The position numbers and the translations under genes are program-made. A stretch of 64,000 nt of DNA, taken from WVZH01 sp034430895. GTDB taxonomy: Bacteria; Chloroflexota; Anaerolineae; Anaerolineales; E44-bin32. A model generated the notes under the pieces. The model was given only the letters and a program-made list of their open reading frames with translations. It made no database searches and was not told the DNA's origin. Below are positions 16,106 through 24,386 of this stretch, in pieces (within the stretch, counting starts at the first letter, position 1; each line of letters begins with the position of its first letter). The DNA lies in NCBI GenBank assembly GCA_034430895.1, contig DAOUDW010000112.1:61650-125649 (forward strand), given 5' to 3'.

Positions 16106-17668
16106 ATGAGAATCATAGCAATGAAAAATTGGGAAAGACCGATACGGATCGCCGTAATTATGGTTATGGCGCTGACGTTGCTCAGTCCGCTCGGATCGGT
16201 GGTTTTCGCGGATGATGGCACGGAAGGCGAGCCGCCCGTTACGGAAGAAAGTGAACCACCACCAGAAGAGGAATCCGAAGGGGAAACCCCGGACCCAGCG
16301 GATACGCCGCCCGTCGAAGATACGGAACCGGTAGCCGATGAAGTTGACATTGAAGAAGATGCGGAACCCGTAGCTGACGAAGTAGCCATTGAAGATGAGA
16401 CTTGTCCTGTGGATGATGTGGACACAGCCGCAGAAGCTTCGGATGCCGGCGAGTCCTCAATCGTTATTGACCCTTATTTTTTTATTGGCGGTGTGGAAAT
16501 TCAATATGCATCGATCCAGGCAGCGATTAATTATCTCAGCGCAAATGGCTTGACGCCGGATGACGGATTGATCATCGTTGAGGATGGCATCTTAGATGAA
16601 GACGTCACGATCGACGGCAATGCATGGCTCTTAGGACCTACACCCAGCGAACTCATCCTGCAGAGTGAAAACGGCAGCGGCGCAACCGTTATCGATGGAA
16701 CGGTAATCATCCAAAACATGCTGGATTTCGTTCTTAACGGTTTCGAGGTCACGGAAGGTGTAGAGGCCATCAGTAATACGGGCACCCTGATCATCGAGGA
16801 TGTCGTAGCGACAAATCCGGATGGTGACGCGATTGCAGTTGTGAACCATACCGGCGATGTGGAGATTACCAATGTCAATGCGAGCAACGCAGCCAACGGC
16901 ACGGTAGGCGACAATATTGGCAACGGCGTATTTGTCTTTGCAAACCCCGGCAGTTCGGTCTCGCTTACCAATGTAACGGCGAACGGAAATGAGGAATCGG
17001 GAGCGCTTATCGTTTTCCACGGTGATGATGAAACCAATGTGATCACTGTTACGGATAGCATCTTCAATGAAAATGGCCAATACGGTGTCTGGGCGCAGCC
17101 TGAAGATGGAACCGTAACCTTTTCCTGCGTCAAGGCTTCCGCCAACGCAGCCGGCGCCATAATGGTTCCGGTCGGCGAAGAGATGATCTGGATCAAATGT
17201 GAAGCAGAGGGGGAAGATAAAGAGGATGAATATGAAGACTGCATAATCGATGACAAATCAGGTCAGTATGTAAATGTCGGTGATGGAATGATGGTTGAAT
17301 TCCCGCCGATCGATCCCATTGTAGATGCAGACGCTTCATATGCCAGTTATTACGTGATAGATAAGTCGAAGCAATTGCCCGCCGATTTGCCCGAGGGCGA
17401 TACCTTCATGGTGGGTATTGACATTCTTATTTACAACGCCGAGATTCCCGAAGGTGAGACGATTAAAATCGAATTCTTCATCGCCGGGTATCAATGGGAA
17501 GAGAATTTTGCCGTACTTTGGTTCGATGAAGATGCTGCGGAATGGGTGGAAGTGCCATTCACGAAGGAACCTCATGAGCGAATCCCGGGCGGAAAAATTG
17601 TTGCCGAATGGGATCAGCCGGGCACCTTCGTTCTTGTACTTCGCAGCGAGGTCGTCTCTGACTCGTAA
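16106..17668 (+). CDS. Acidic secreted beta-helix protein of unknown function
   Basis: 520 residues; strong RBS GAAAGGAG. Signal peptide (~1-34, ending near VVFADDG), then an extremely acidic Pro/Glu/Asp-rich region (~35-120: EESEPPPEEESEGETPDP, and two copies of a VADEV..IE motif). Residues ~125-350 form a right-handed beta-helix with regularly spaced N, G and V (IENVTAN-like turns). The C-terminal domain (~395-515) ends in IVAEWDQPGTFVLVLR. No sorting signal or transmembrane anchor is seen at the end, so it may be released or held by partners. A good terminator follows. Function unknown; adhesion or cell-surface layer are possible. Confidence 0.75.
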   Translation: MRIIAMKNWERPIRIAVIMVMALTLLSPLGSVVFADDGTEGEPPVTEESEPPPEEESEGETPDPADTPPVEDTEPVADEVDIEEDAEPVADEVAIEDETCPVDDVDTAAEASDAGESSIVIDPYFFIGGVEIQYASIQAAINYLSANGLTPDDGLIIVEDGILDEDVTIDGNAWLLGPTPSELILQSENGSGATVIDGTVIIQNMLDFVLNGFEVTEGVEAISNTGTLIIEDVVATNPDGDAIAVVNHTGDVEITNVNASNAANGTVGDNIGNGVFVFANPGSSVSLTNVTANGNEESGALIVFHGDDETNVITVTDSIFNENGQYGVWAQPEDGTVTFSCVKASANAAGAIMVPVGEEMIWIKCEAEGEDKEDEYEDCIIDDKSGQYVNVGDGMMVEFPPIDPIVDADASYASYYVIDKSKQLPADLPEGDTFMVGIDILIYNAEIPEGETIKIEFFIAGYQWEENFAVLWFDEDAAEWVEVPFTKEPHERIPGGKIVAEWDQPGTFVLVLRSEVVSDS

Positions 17669-18000
17669 CCCCGGGAACCTACCCGCAAAAGAAGAAAACC
17701 AGAAGAAAACACCCCAGCACATCGGGGTGTTTTTTTGTGTTCCGTCATCCTGCTTTCGTATTGTTTAGATCGCAGGTGTGAAGATATCAAGCAAGCTCGA
17801 TCAAAATCTGTTTGCAGACATCTATGCTATGTCTCGCTGTTCATTGTCGCAAGACACATCCCATCACTCAATGGTTGACGCCATAAAATTATCGCCGGCT
17901 CAATTGCCATTGTTAACGGCGATACCGTTCACCAGGATGGTATCTTTGGCTGTAATGCGTGAGTTTGTTGGTAATACTCGGAATGGTTTAGATCGCTGTA
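17669..18000. other. 332-base intergenic stretch between convergent genes
   Basis: Apart from the terminator at 17707-17736, I see no gene, repeat or RNA structure here. Frames are short, lack ribosome-binding sites and show no recognisable family motif. Confidence 0.5.
17707..17736 (+). terminator. Rho-independent terminator
   Basis: ACACCCC (17709-17715) pairs with GGGGTGT (17724-17730) across an 8-base loop and is followed by a run of seven T. It lies 40 bases past the stop of the acidic secreted protein. Confidence 0.85.
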
Positions 18001-18210
18001 CTAAATGATCATGACATTTGCAGCTTGTGGTCCCTTTGGACCTTCTTCAATGGAGAATTCAACTTGCTGTCCTTGCATAAGTGTCTTGAAGCCTTCGGTT
18101 TGGATGGCGCTATAGTGGACAAAAACGTCCGGCTCATCTTCGCGCTCGATAAAGCCCCAGCCCTTTTCGCTGTTGAACCACTTAACCGTGCCGGTGATGC
18201 GGTCTTCCAT
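18001..18210 (-). CDS. Cold-shock (CspA-family) protein
   Basis: 69 residues with strong RBS GAAAGGAGA. A single cold-shock OB-fold with RNP1 KGWGFI and RNP2 VFVHYSAI. It binds single-stranded RNA and DNA and acts as an RNA chaperone. Stop and length are standard for the family. The 5' leader is in the ~280 bases upstream, which hold no other gene; cold-shock genes often have long regulatory leaders, but I cannot see a specific structure. Confidence 0.95.
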   Translation of the reverse strand: MEDRITGTVKWFNSEKGWGFIEREDEPDVFVHYSAIQTEGFKTLMQGQQVEFSIEEGPKGPQAANVMII

Positions 18211-18489
18211 GAGTATGATCTCCTTTCGACAAGTGGTTTAAGGCAAGGCGCTATGTTCGTTCGTCGACGGTCGTATTCAGCATGGCTGAAGGCAAAGCCT
18301 TAGGTTGACACACGATTGGGAAAACCATCGGCGGCCTGAACGACGTAGAGTCAGAACTTTCGTGCATCCTGCTAAAAATTATCCTATCAGTAGTCGATAG
18401 CAATGTATAGTCAACTCTGGTAAGGGGTCAATACGGAGAAATTGAATCATGTCTGTAGCCACGACTCAGATCCGATCTCGGACAATCGA

Positions 18490-18942
18490 TCAAAGTGATT
18501 TTAAGAGAACTTGTCGACTGCTTCGCAGACGACTGCTGATCATTTCGGAGATCTTGCACATGAAATGGAATCCTGACTCGGGTTCCATTTTTAGGATTTC
18601 CAAGAGATTTTTTCCTGGAATAGCAAACAATCGGCAATCGGTTTCACATCGTGCAGACGCTGTAAAGTGATAGGGAGAGACAATACCAGACCAGCCAAAA
18701 CTCTGATGCGCTTGATTGATCACCGATACTGTCAAGCTCTCAGGACGTGAGGTCAGGTGAACGCGGATCGTTACTTTCCCCTCCAGTAGAACGTAAATAT
18801 GTTCTGCGCGAGTGCCTTCCCGAAAAATCAACTCTCCTTGCGTAAAATGCTTCTCCTCTACAATCGCTGCGATTCTGGCACGCTGCTCGTTTGAAATCTG
18901 CTCAAAGAGTGCAACTTGACTGAGTTCTTCCGCATTCACCAT
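18490..18942 (-). CDS. Stand-alone cyclic nucleotide-binding domain protein
   Basis: 150 residues from ATG 18942 with RBS GGGAGG; a start at 18960 would lie upstream of the RBS. A Crp-like cNMP-binding beta-barrel (LFEQISNEQRARIAAIVEEKHFTQGELIFREGTRAEHIYVLLEGKV) and the long dimerisation helix at the C-terminus (FHFMCKISEMISSRLRSSRQVLL) are present. There is no DNA-binding HTH after the helix, unlike Crp/Fnr. It may act as a small ligand-sensing adaptor. The phosphate-binding RxA motif is not obvious, so the ligand may not be cAMP. Confidence 0.82.
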   Translation of the reverse strand: MVNAEELSQVALFEQISNEQRARIAAIVEEKHFTQGELIFREGTRAEHIYVLLEGKVTIRVHLTSRPESLTVSVINQAHQSFGWSGIVSPYHFTASARCETDCRLFAIPGKNLLEILKMEPESGFHFMCKISEMISSRLRSSRQVLLKSL

Positions 18943-19108
18943 TTTGATCCTCCCAAACATACATATCCCAGATGTATATTGACTATACGGCGGAATTCAA
19001 AAAATGTGAAGTGTCCTACTCCTCACGGCCACGATGACCGAAAATACCACCAAGGCATCGAATGCCCGCCGTGTTGATCGTGGCTTCGCAAGGAATAGTA
19101 AATTTAAG

Positions 19109-19120
19109 CTACAATTGTAG
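19109..19120. promoter_or_regulatory. CTACAATTGTAG palindrome before the MBL-fold gene
   Basis: A perfect 12-bp palindrome, flanked by TTAAG and TTAAG-like arms, lies 24-35 bases before the start codon. The TACA/TGTA core is like that of BlaI/MecI-type operators. No such regulator is encoded nearby, so this is tentative. Confidence 0.35.
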
Positions 19121-19143
19121 TTAAGTTTACAGAGAAAAGCGAT

Positions 19144-19770
19144 ATGCTTGATATACGAATTTTACCTGTCGGCGAATACCAATCGAATTGTTTCCTTCTG
19201 ACAGACTCGACCCACCACAGCGCTGTACTCATTGACCCCGGAGATCAGGCGGAAAAAATCGTTCGATGGGTGGACACGATCAAAGTACAAGGAATCTTGA
19301 TAACCCACGGCCATCACGATCATGTTGGAGCTTTGGAGGATGTTCGTCGGGTATTTGGCGCATCTGTATATATTCATCCGGCGGATGCGGAAATATTTAA
19401 TCTGGAAGCGGATTTCACCATTCATGATGGAGAGCGTATCAATTTGGGCAGTGAATACATCGAGTTCGTCCACATCCCAGGTCATACACCGGGAAGCGTA
19501 GGATTCAAACTCATAGAATCTGAGATTTTCAAACGTGCTATCGTGGGTGATGCGATCTTCCTGGGAGGACCCGGTCATACGGCGTCTCCAGAAGCCTTTG
19601 CCACGTCAATTACATCTCTGTCCGAGACCGTCTTTACCTGGCCAGATGAGGTAATCCTGTATCCAGGCCATGGAGATCCGACAACCGTTGGATTGGAGCG
19701 CGATGCCTTTGAAGCCTTCTGTTCGAAACCAATTCCGCCTGATATGTGCGGCGATGTTACCTGGTCGTGA
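19144..19770 (+). CDS. Metallo-beta-lactamase-fold hydrolase (glyoxalase II-like)
   Basis: 208 residues. Metal-binding motif THGHHDH (H55, H57, D59, H60), H114 in IPGHTPGSVGF, the bridging Asp in IVGDAIFLGG, and the last His in LYPGHGDPTT. This set matches the YcbL/glyoxalase II-like hydroxyacylglutathione hydrolase group of about 210 residues. Cytoplasmic, probably two Zn or Fe ions; the real substrate (thioester or other) is unknown. A palindrome overlaps its probable promoter. Confidence 0.88.
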   Translation: MLDIRILPVGEYQSNCFLLTDSTHHSAVLIDPGDQAEKIVRWVDTIKVQGILITHGHHDHVGALEDVRRVFGASVYIHPADAEIFNLEADFTIHDGERINLGSEYIEFVHIPGHTPGSVGFKLIESEIFKRAIVGDAIFLGGPGHTASPEAFATSITSLSETVFTWPDEVILYPGHGDPTTVGLERDAFEAFCSKPIPPDMCGDVTWS

Positions 19771-19853
19771 CCGCCGGTTTCGGAAATGGTCATCCGGTCC
19801 GACTGTTTTATGAAAATCCGAAAAAGTGAATCCCCAAAAACCAGTGATCAGTC

Positions 19854-19973
19854 ATGAAATTCGATGCAAGCATTCCAGCTCGCGACCTCGATCGATTGCC
19901 GATGCTGGTGCACGCCGCGGAGGCGATTGGTTTTGACGCACTCTGGTCCCACGAAACCCGACACGAAGAATAA
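19854..19973 (+). pseudogene. 5' remnant of an F420-dependent LLM-class oxidoreductase
   Basis: Thirty-nine codons from ATG read MKFDASIPARDLDRLPMLVH, then AAEAIGFDALWSHETRHEE, followed by a stop. This matches the start of luciferase-like F420-dependent oxidoreductases (first beta strand and A-E-GFDALW helix-strand with the ET-H substrate motif). The remaining ~290 residues are absent, and no continuation was found in any frame downstream. It is a truncated remnant. Confidence 0.6.
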
Positions 19974-19990
19974 TGCTGGCCCAAACGACC

Positions 19991-20012
19991 TATACCGATC
20001 CGGATTGGTATA
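19991..20012. promoter_or_regulatory. 22-bp near-perfect palindrome in a gene-poor stretch
   Basis: TATACCGATCC and GGATTGGTATA are inverted copies matching at 10 of 11 positions. It lies just past the LLM oxidoreductase remnant and about 230 bases before the next gene. It may be an operator left from a lost gene, or a recombination scar. The remaining bases 20013-20241 show nothing I recognise. Confidence 0.35.
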
Positions 20013-20241
20013 GGTGCGTGTGGTACTAAATATCAAGTAATCATCACGAATGTACGATGGGCAGCATGAAGTTCGATGGATGGCACGGAATCGATACAGT
20101 ACTCTTGGCCCTTGACAGCATCGTCGATCTACGGTTAATTGACATGACGAATAAATACCAGTTGACCTCTGAGGACCACATTGCTAGACCTGGGATTTTG
20201 AATTGAAAAAATATCCTAAACCGCCATCGGAGAATTGATAT

Positions 20242-20784
20242 ATGCCTTTGTCCCCTTTGAAGCCACGCCAGGTGCGTTGGGCGCGTTATTGGATGACCCT
20301 GGTATTCATCGGTTTCATGATTTTTGTTATCGGTATCGAACCCGATCTTATTGGCATGAATCGCAGTGAAACTGTCGGATTTGTGCAGGTCGAGGTGTGG
20401 CTCGTAGGCCTGGCGATATTGCTCGCCAGCGCATATGCCAGCGTACGAGTTGTTCGTAACAGTCGGCCCATGTCGCTGCGTGCGGATATCGGCGTGCGCT
20501 TAATCGCGACCGGATACGTCGTGGCAGCGGCCGCTTCGCTTGCAGATTTTATCGGTCTTGGTGCACAGGAACTACCTTACGTCACTTTTGGCCCGATCCA
20601 GGTTATCGGACTGGCGACTGGCGTCACCTTGAGCTTGATCGGACTTCTGCTGTATTGGCCACGCGTTCCGAAATCAAAAGAGACCACCAAAGGTGAGCGT
20701 TTCCCCCGTTTACGCATTCTGTTTTCTCGCAGCAAAAAAGCCAAAAAGGAGAAGAATGTGGAAGACGTCCCCGCTTCGGATTGA
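20242..20784 (+). CDS. Hypothetical four-helix membrane protein
   Basis: 180 residues; RBS GGAG 13 bases upstream. Four hydrophobic helices at about residues 14-34, 51-70, 86-106 and 117-137, then a basic, Lys-rich cytoplasmic tail (SKKAKKEKN). No family motif recognised. It is flanked by gene remnants and ends with a hairpin terminator, so it is probably monocistronic. Confidence 0.65.
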   Translation: MPLSPLKPRQVRWARYWMTLVFIGFMIFVIGIEPDLIGMNRSETVGFVQVEVWLVGLAILLASAYASVRVVRNSRPMSLRADIGVRLIATGYVVAAAASLADFIGLGAQELPYVTFGPIQVIGLATGVTLSLIGLLLYWPRVPKSKETTKGERFPRLRILFSRSKKAKKEKNVEDVPASD

Positions 20785-20828
20785 GATGTTACCAGACTGA
20801 ATGGTGTCAGGTCCCTTTTTGTAGTATT

Positions 20829-21437
20829 TCACTTGAGTGACCGGGAAAACCTTTTCCCCCGGTTTTTTGTATATGCGTAATTTGCTGTTACGGTCACCTG
20901 GCTATTCCCCACAATAATTAAGTTCAATCGATCGAGATTCTCCTGTAGGGCAACATCTCCCGCTGCGTATACACCTGGTAGATTCGTTTCCTTGAGTCTA
21001 TTAACCCGAATGTAGCGCCGCCCGATGGGCGTTAAGCCCCAGGTTCGCATGGGACCCATATCGGCTATACATCCCAAAGCGAGTACGACAGCATAAATAT
21101 CGAGCGAGCGTTCTTCTTGATTTTGGTTGTTAAAGATCACATCTCGTTCAAGATGGGATGCCCCTTGAAGCTCGCGCAAGTCGTAGACAATAAGCAATTC
21201 CACCGATGATTGCATAAGCGTATTGACGGACGAATCGTGGCCGCGGAACCCATCCCGACGGTGGATGAGGGTGACCTCCTCGGATAGCTCACGCAAGCCG
21301 GCGTAAAAGGTACCGAACAGACCTATCGTGTCAGCACCCACGAATGTTATGTCGAATAGTGCCGGCACTTTCTTATTACCCGTTGATTGAATACCCATTT
21401 TAAACATGGCGTAAGAATGTGCAGAAAAACCGTTCAA
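20829..21437 (-). pseudogene. Internally deleted ferredoxin/thioredoxin-type NADP reductase
   Basis: A 202-codon frame. It begins near FDITFVGADTIGLFGTFYAG, a damaged copy of the FAD-binding start of YumC-type ferredoxin-NADP reductases (normally GGGP instead of GADT). It then jumps directly to EEVTLIHRRDGFRGHDSS, which follows the NADP-binding site in intact enzymes; about 130 residues, including the second GxGxxA and the redox centre region, are missing. The C-terminal FAD segment NLPGVYAAGDVA is retained. Intact enzymes are ~330-350 residues. Probably non-functional. Confidence 0.72.
20840..20868 (+). terminator. Hairpin with T-run downstream of the membrane protein
   Basis: ACCGGGAAAA pairs with TTTTCCC-CC-GGT (two-base bulge) and is followed by six T. 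It also overlaps the last codons of the opposite-strand pseudogene, consistent with that frame no longer being under selection. Confidence 0.55.
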
Positions 21438-21591
21438 ATGTTTTTCGTGTTTGCAATATTCTCGCCTTGTAGGAGGCTATTATCTCATCGGGTGGGCACC
21501 TTCAGCTATCAAACACCGACCCGAAAGTGGAATGTCTTCGATCCAATGAGATGACAGTATTTGATTGTTTGTAAATATCGAATATCCGACT

Positions 21592-22374
21592 TTATCGATT
21601 GAATGGACTGTATATTGCAGCAAGGCAGACAAAGGCCACCAATCCCACTGCGAATAACGCATTGGCCTGAATGCTTTTCCAGGGTTTCGTGTCGATAACG
21701 CGATGAGTTAGTTCCAGGGTTTGAACACGCTCCCATTGTGGTCCGATGATCCATCCAATCAGTATTCCCCCAAGAAGTCCCCCCATATGCCCCCAATTAT
21801 CAATCATGGCGGAAAATCCCAATACCAGATTTAAAAGCACAACCATGGCAATGCGCGTTAATTGGTTCTTGGCGACCGATCCGAACAATTCTCGGTGCCG
21901 AAATAGAAACAACGCCAGGGCACCGACCATGCCAAAAATCGCGCCAGACGCGCCGGCTGAAGGATAAGAATTGAAGGCCAGGCTGAACGCAAAGCCTGAG
22001 ATTCCGCTCAATATATAGACAATGGTTGTTCTTTCTTTGCCGTAGAATATTTCTACAGATGGGCCCACGGCATGGAGGGAATACATATTGACGAGGATGT
22101 GTACAACATCGATGTGTATAAAAATTGGCAAGATGAAACGCCAGATCTGTCCATTGGCAATGGCCTGATTGTCTTTTGCGCCAATCTGGCAAATCATATC
22201 TCCCAACCCACAAACGATCCCATTACTGGAAATGCTTGCGGTGAGCCATTGGAACAGGAATATGATGACGGTAAATCCGATCAAACCGTACGTAATAGGA
22301 TATCGTTTAACCATCTTGCGGAACTCGGCAGCACTGCTCCGCTGGGTTGGTTCTACGGGAGGATGATGATTCAC
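21592..22374 (-). CDS. Rhomboid-family intramembrane serine protease
   Basis: 260 residues, at least six membrane helices. Catalytic motif GASGAIFGM (Ser143) and the His in NWGHMGGLLGG (H196). HILVNMYSLHAVG carries the H-x3-N of the rhomboid oxyanion region. It cleaves membrane-spanning substrates in the bilayer; the substrate is unknown. The ATG overlaps the gmk stop by 4 bases, so it is translated with gmk. Confidence 0.92.
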   Translation of the reverse strand: MNHHPPVEPTQRSSAAEFRKMVKRYPITYGLIGFTVIIFLFQWLTASISSNGIVCGLGDMICQIGAKDNQAIANGQIWRFILPIFIHIDVVHILVNMYSLHAVGPSVEIFYGKERTTIVYILSGISGFAFSLAFNSYPSAGASGAIFGMVGALALFLFRHRELFGSVAKNQLTRIAMVVLLNLVLGFSAMIDNWGHMGGLLGGILIGWIIGPQWERVQTLELTHRVIDTKPWKSIQANALFAVGLVAFVCLAAIYSPFNR

Positions 22375-22988
22375 AATTGCACTTGACGGGGTTTTACGCG
22401 GTGGTGCTCGGCTTGAATGATCGCCAGAATCGTTTCAACGCTTGCATCGAGCTCACTATCTGCGTTGATGACTACATAATCAAACATTTCAACGCGCATC
22501 ATTTCTTTCCGAGCTGTGGCAATACGCAGCTTTCTTCCTTCCGGCGTCTCGGTTTTTCGTGCTTCGAGTCGTTTTAGCAATTCTTTTTCGGTCCGGGTTG
22601 TGAGGAATATCAACAGCGCTTCGGGATACAGCTTTCGAATGGTTTCCGCTCCCTGCACATCGAGACGCATCACGACGTCCTTTCCGCTCTGCATCGCTTC
22701 GCGGACCTGTCGTTTGGGGATGCCCTTATAATCATTGTAAACGATGGCGTATTCGATCAATTCATCCTGCTCGATCATCTCCGCAAATTCATCGTGGCTG
22801 ACGAAGAAATAATCCAGGCCATCAACTTCATCTGCGCGTTGCGGCCTTGTGGTGGCGGTGATGACAAAGTGAAAGGGCGTGCCGATTTCTTTCATACGTT
22901 GGATCACCGAATCCTTGCCAACACCTGATGGCCCTGAAATGACGATCAAGAGCGGGATTTGTGCTTTATCGAATAGCGGCTCGTCCAT
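22371..22988 (-). CDS. gmk: Guanylate kinase
   Basis: 205 residues from ATG 22988 (MDEPLFDKAQIPLLIVISGP); the longer frame upstream has no similarity. P-loop GPSGVGKD (19-26), GMP-binding TTRPQRADEVDGLDYFF, and the LID region TRTEKELLKRLEARKTE. It phosphorylates GMP to GDP with ATP. Position 3 of the usual RxxRxGE motif differs (RPQRADE). Start of a gmk-rhomboid operon, divergent from the FmdB gene. Confidence 0.94.
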   Translation of the reverse strand: MDEPLFDKAQIPLLIVISGPSGVGKDSVIQRMKEIGTPFHFVITATTRPQRADEVDGLDYFFVSHDEFAEMIEQDELIEYAIVYNDYKGIPKRQVREAMQSGKDVVMRLDVQGAETIRKLYPEALLIFLTTRTEKELLKRLEARKTETPEGRKLRIATARKEMMRVEMFDYVVINADSELDASVETILAIIQAEHHRVKPRQVQL

Positions 22989-23096
22989 GCGTTGAAAACT
23001 CCTATCAGGGTCAGTATAATCGATTTGTCGGATGCTGCGAGTCGTCCATCCTGCGGTTTTCGAATACAAGCAGGTGGCTGGTTTAGGGAGTATGGC

Positions 23097-23459
23097 GTGC
23101 CCACATATGATTATTTTTGCAGGGATTGCAAAAGACGAATTTCCGTTTATCAATCGTACGAGGAATACGGTCGTGTTTCCGTCCAGTGTCCTCAATGCGG
23201 GGGCACCAATTTCCGTCGCATAATTAACCGAGTACGCTTTGCTCGCTCGGAAGACTCTCGCCTGGATGATCTGACGGATCCAGGCCAGTGGGGGAATTTC
23301 GACGAGAACGATCCGCGCTCGATGGCGCGCATGATGCGTAAGATGGGGGAGGAATTGGGCGAGGAGTTGCCCGGTGAATTCGACGAAGTCGTGGATCGGT
23401 TAGAGGCGGGTGAGAATCCGGAGGAGATCGAAAAAAACATACCCGATCTGGATCTTTAA
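23097..23459 (+). CDS. FmdB-type zinc-ribbon protein
   Basis: 120 residues; GTG start at 23097 with RBS AGGGAG. The N-terminus PTYDYFCRDCKRRI is the FmdB signature. C8, C11, C31 and C34 form a zinc ribbon. The rest is acidic and helical (~55-120), ending in DLDL. FmdB proteins are proposed regulatory or nucleic-acid-binding ribbons, with no proven biochemical role. Divergent from gmk by 108 bases. Confidence 0.85.
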   Translation: MPTYDYFCRDCKRRISVYQSYEEYGRVSVQCPQCGGTNFRRIINRVRFARSEDSRLDDLTDPGQWGNFDENDPRSMARMMRKMGEELGEELPGEFDEVVDRLEAGENPEEIEKNIPDLDL

Positions 23460-23510
23460 ACTGATGTCTCGAGTGATTCGGCAGCGCTCGGATTCTCCCC
23501 CGTATATCTC

Positions 23511-24386
23511 TTATGAAGTGATATCTTGACGCCGGAAAACCAGCATCACCAAAGCGATCATACCCACGACCCAGAGTCCCGCGACCGCGATCGAGGCTCC
23601 CAGGCTGACCTGTGTTGACAATATTGGGCTCATGTCTAGAGCATGATTGAAGCGGATCCATTCATTAATGTTTCCAATGTTAAACGAGGGTGCAAAGCGA
23701 TAGAGTTCGATAAGATCGGGATTGTTAAACAACCTGCTCAATCCAAGGCACGCGAGCCACAAATTCGGTTCAATGATCGAGATCAAGAAACCGATCACGA
23801 TTCCCCCTACGATCTTTCGCGTTATCAGTGCCGCAAAAGCAGCAAAGGATACGACGATGAGCGTGGAAATGAATGCCAACCCCGCGCGAAGAACATAGTC
23901 ACCGAGGAACGCACTGACAACCTCCCGCGTCGGGGCGGGAGGGTACGGCAGCCCGGCAATGGCAGTGGCAATGCCGTTGCCCACACCGACGATAGCCGAC
24001 ATTGCGGCGAAAGCAAGAACGACGTAGACCCCAAGGGCTAAAAATTTGGCCAGGATCAAGGCGCTTCGCGAATTGCGCGGGGTAATGTTTTTCCAGGTTC
24101 CCCATTCATACTCGCCGGCGAACAACGTGGCCACAAATGCCAGGATCGGCATGCGCCCCAATACATTGCCGGGATAACTGCTCAATGTGTTCCAGACGTT
24201 ACTGACGTCTGTCCAGGTCACTCCATTCAATCCGAGACTAATAATCGCCGCATCAGAAAATATCGTCGCGACGACGACGATCGAGTAAAACACCAAAGCA
24301 CCAACGGGAAATATCCAGATCAGGAAGCCGGCAAGCCAACGATGATTGGCGGTCTTTTGCCATTCGGCTCGAAATAGTTTAATCAT
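23511..24386 (-). CDS. ABC-2 type exporter permease
   Basis: 291 residues with about six hydrophobic helices and the ABC-2 pattern: a cytoplasmic N-terminus, a long first loop, and FAGEYEWGTWKNITPRNSRS, the conserved cytoplasmic E-x-G-T-x-K motif between helices 2 and 3. Partner of the ATPase gene immediately upstream, whose stop it overlaps by 8 bases. Substrate unknown; relatives export drugs, bacteriocins or lipids. Confidence 0.88.
   Translation of the reverse strand: MIKLFRAEWQKTANHRWLAGFLIWIFPVGALVFYSIVVVATIFSDAAIISLGLNGVTWTDVSNVWNTLSSYPGNVLGRMPILAFVATLFAGEYEWGTWKNITPRNSRSALILAKFLALGVYVVLAFAAMSAIVGVGNGIATAIAGLPYPPAPTREVVSAFLGDYVLRAGLAFISTLIVVSFAAFAALITRKIVGGIVIGFLISIIEPNLWLACLGLSRLFNNPDLIELYRFAPSFNIGNINEWIRFNHALDMSPILSTQVSLGASIAVAGLWVVGMIALVMLVFRRQDITS

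Noticed and set aside
17760..18000. A possible gene remnant in the intergenic stretch (IVNGDTVHQDGIFG)
   Set aside because: Short, without RBS, and I could not assign it to any family.
22992..23096. A longer N-terminus for the FmdB protein
   Set aside because: The extension has no similarity, lies over the gmk promoter, and the GTG at 23097 has a good RBS and gives the canonical PTYDYFC start.
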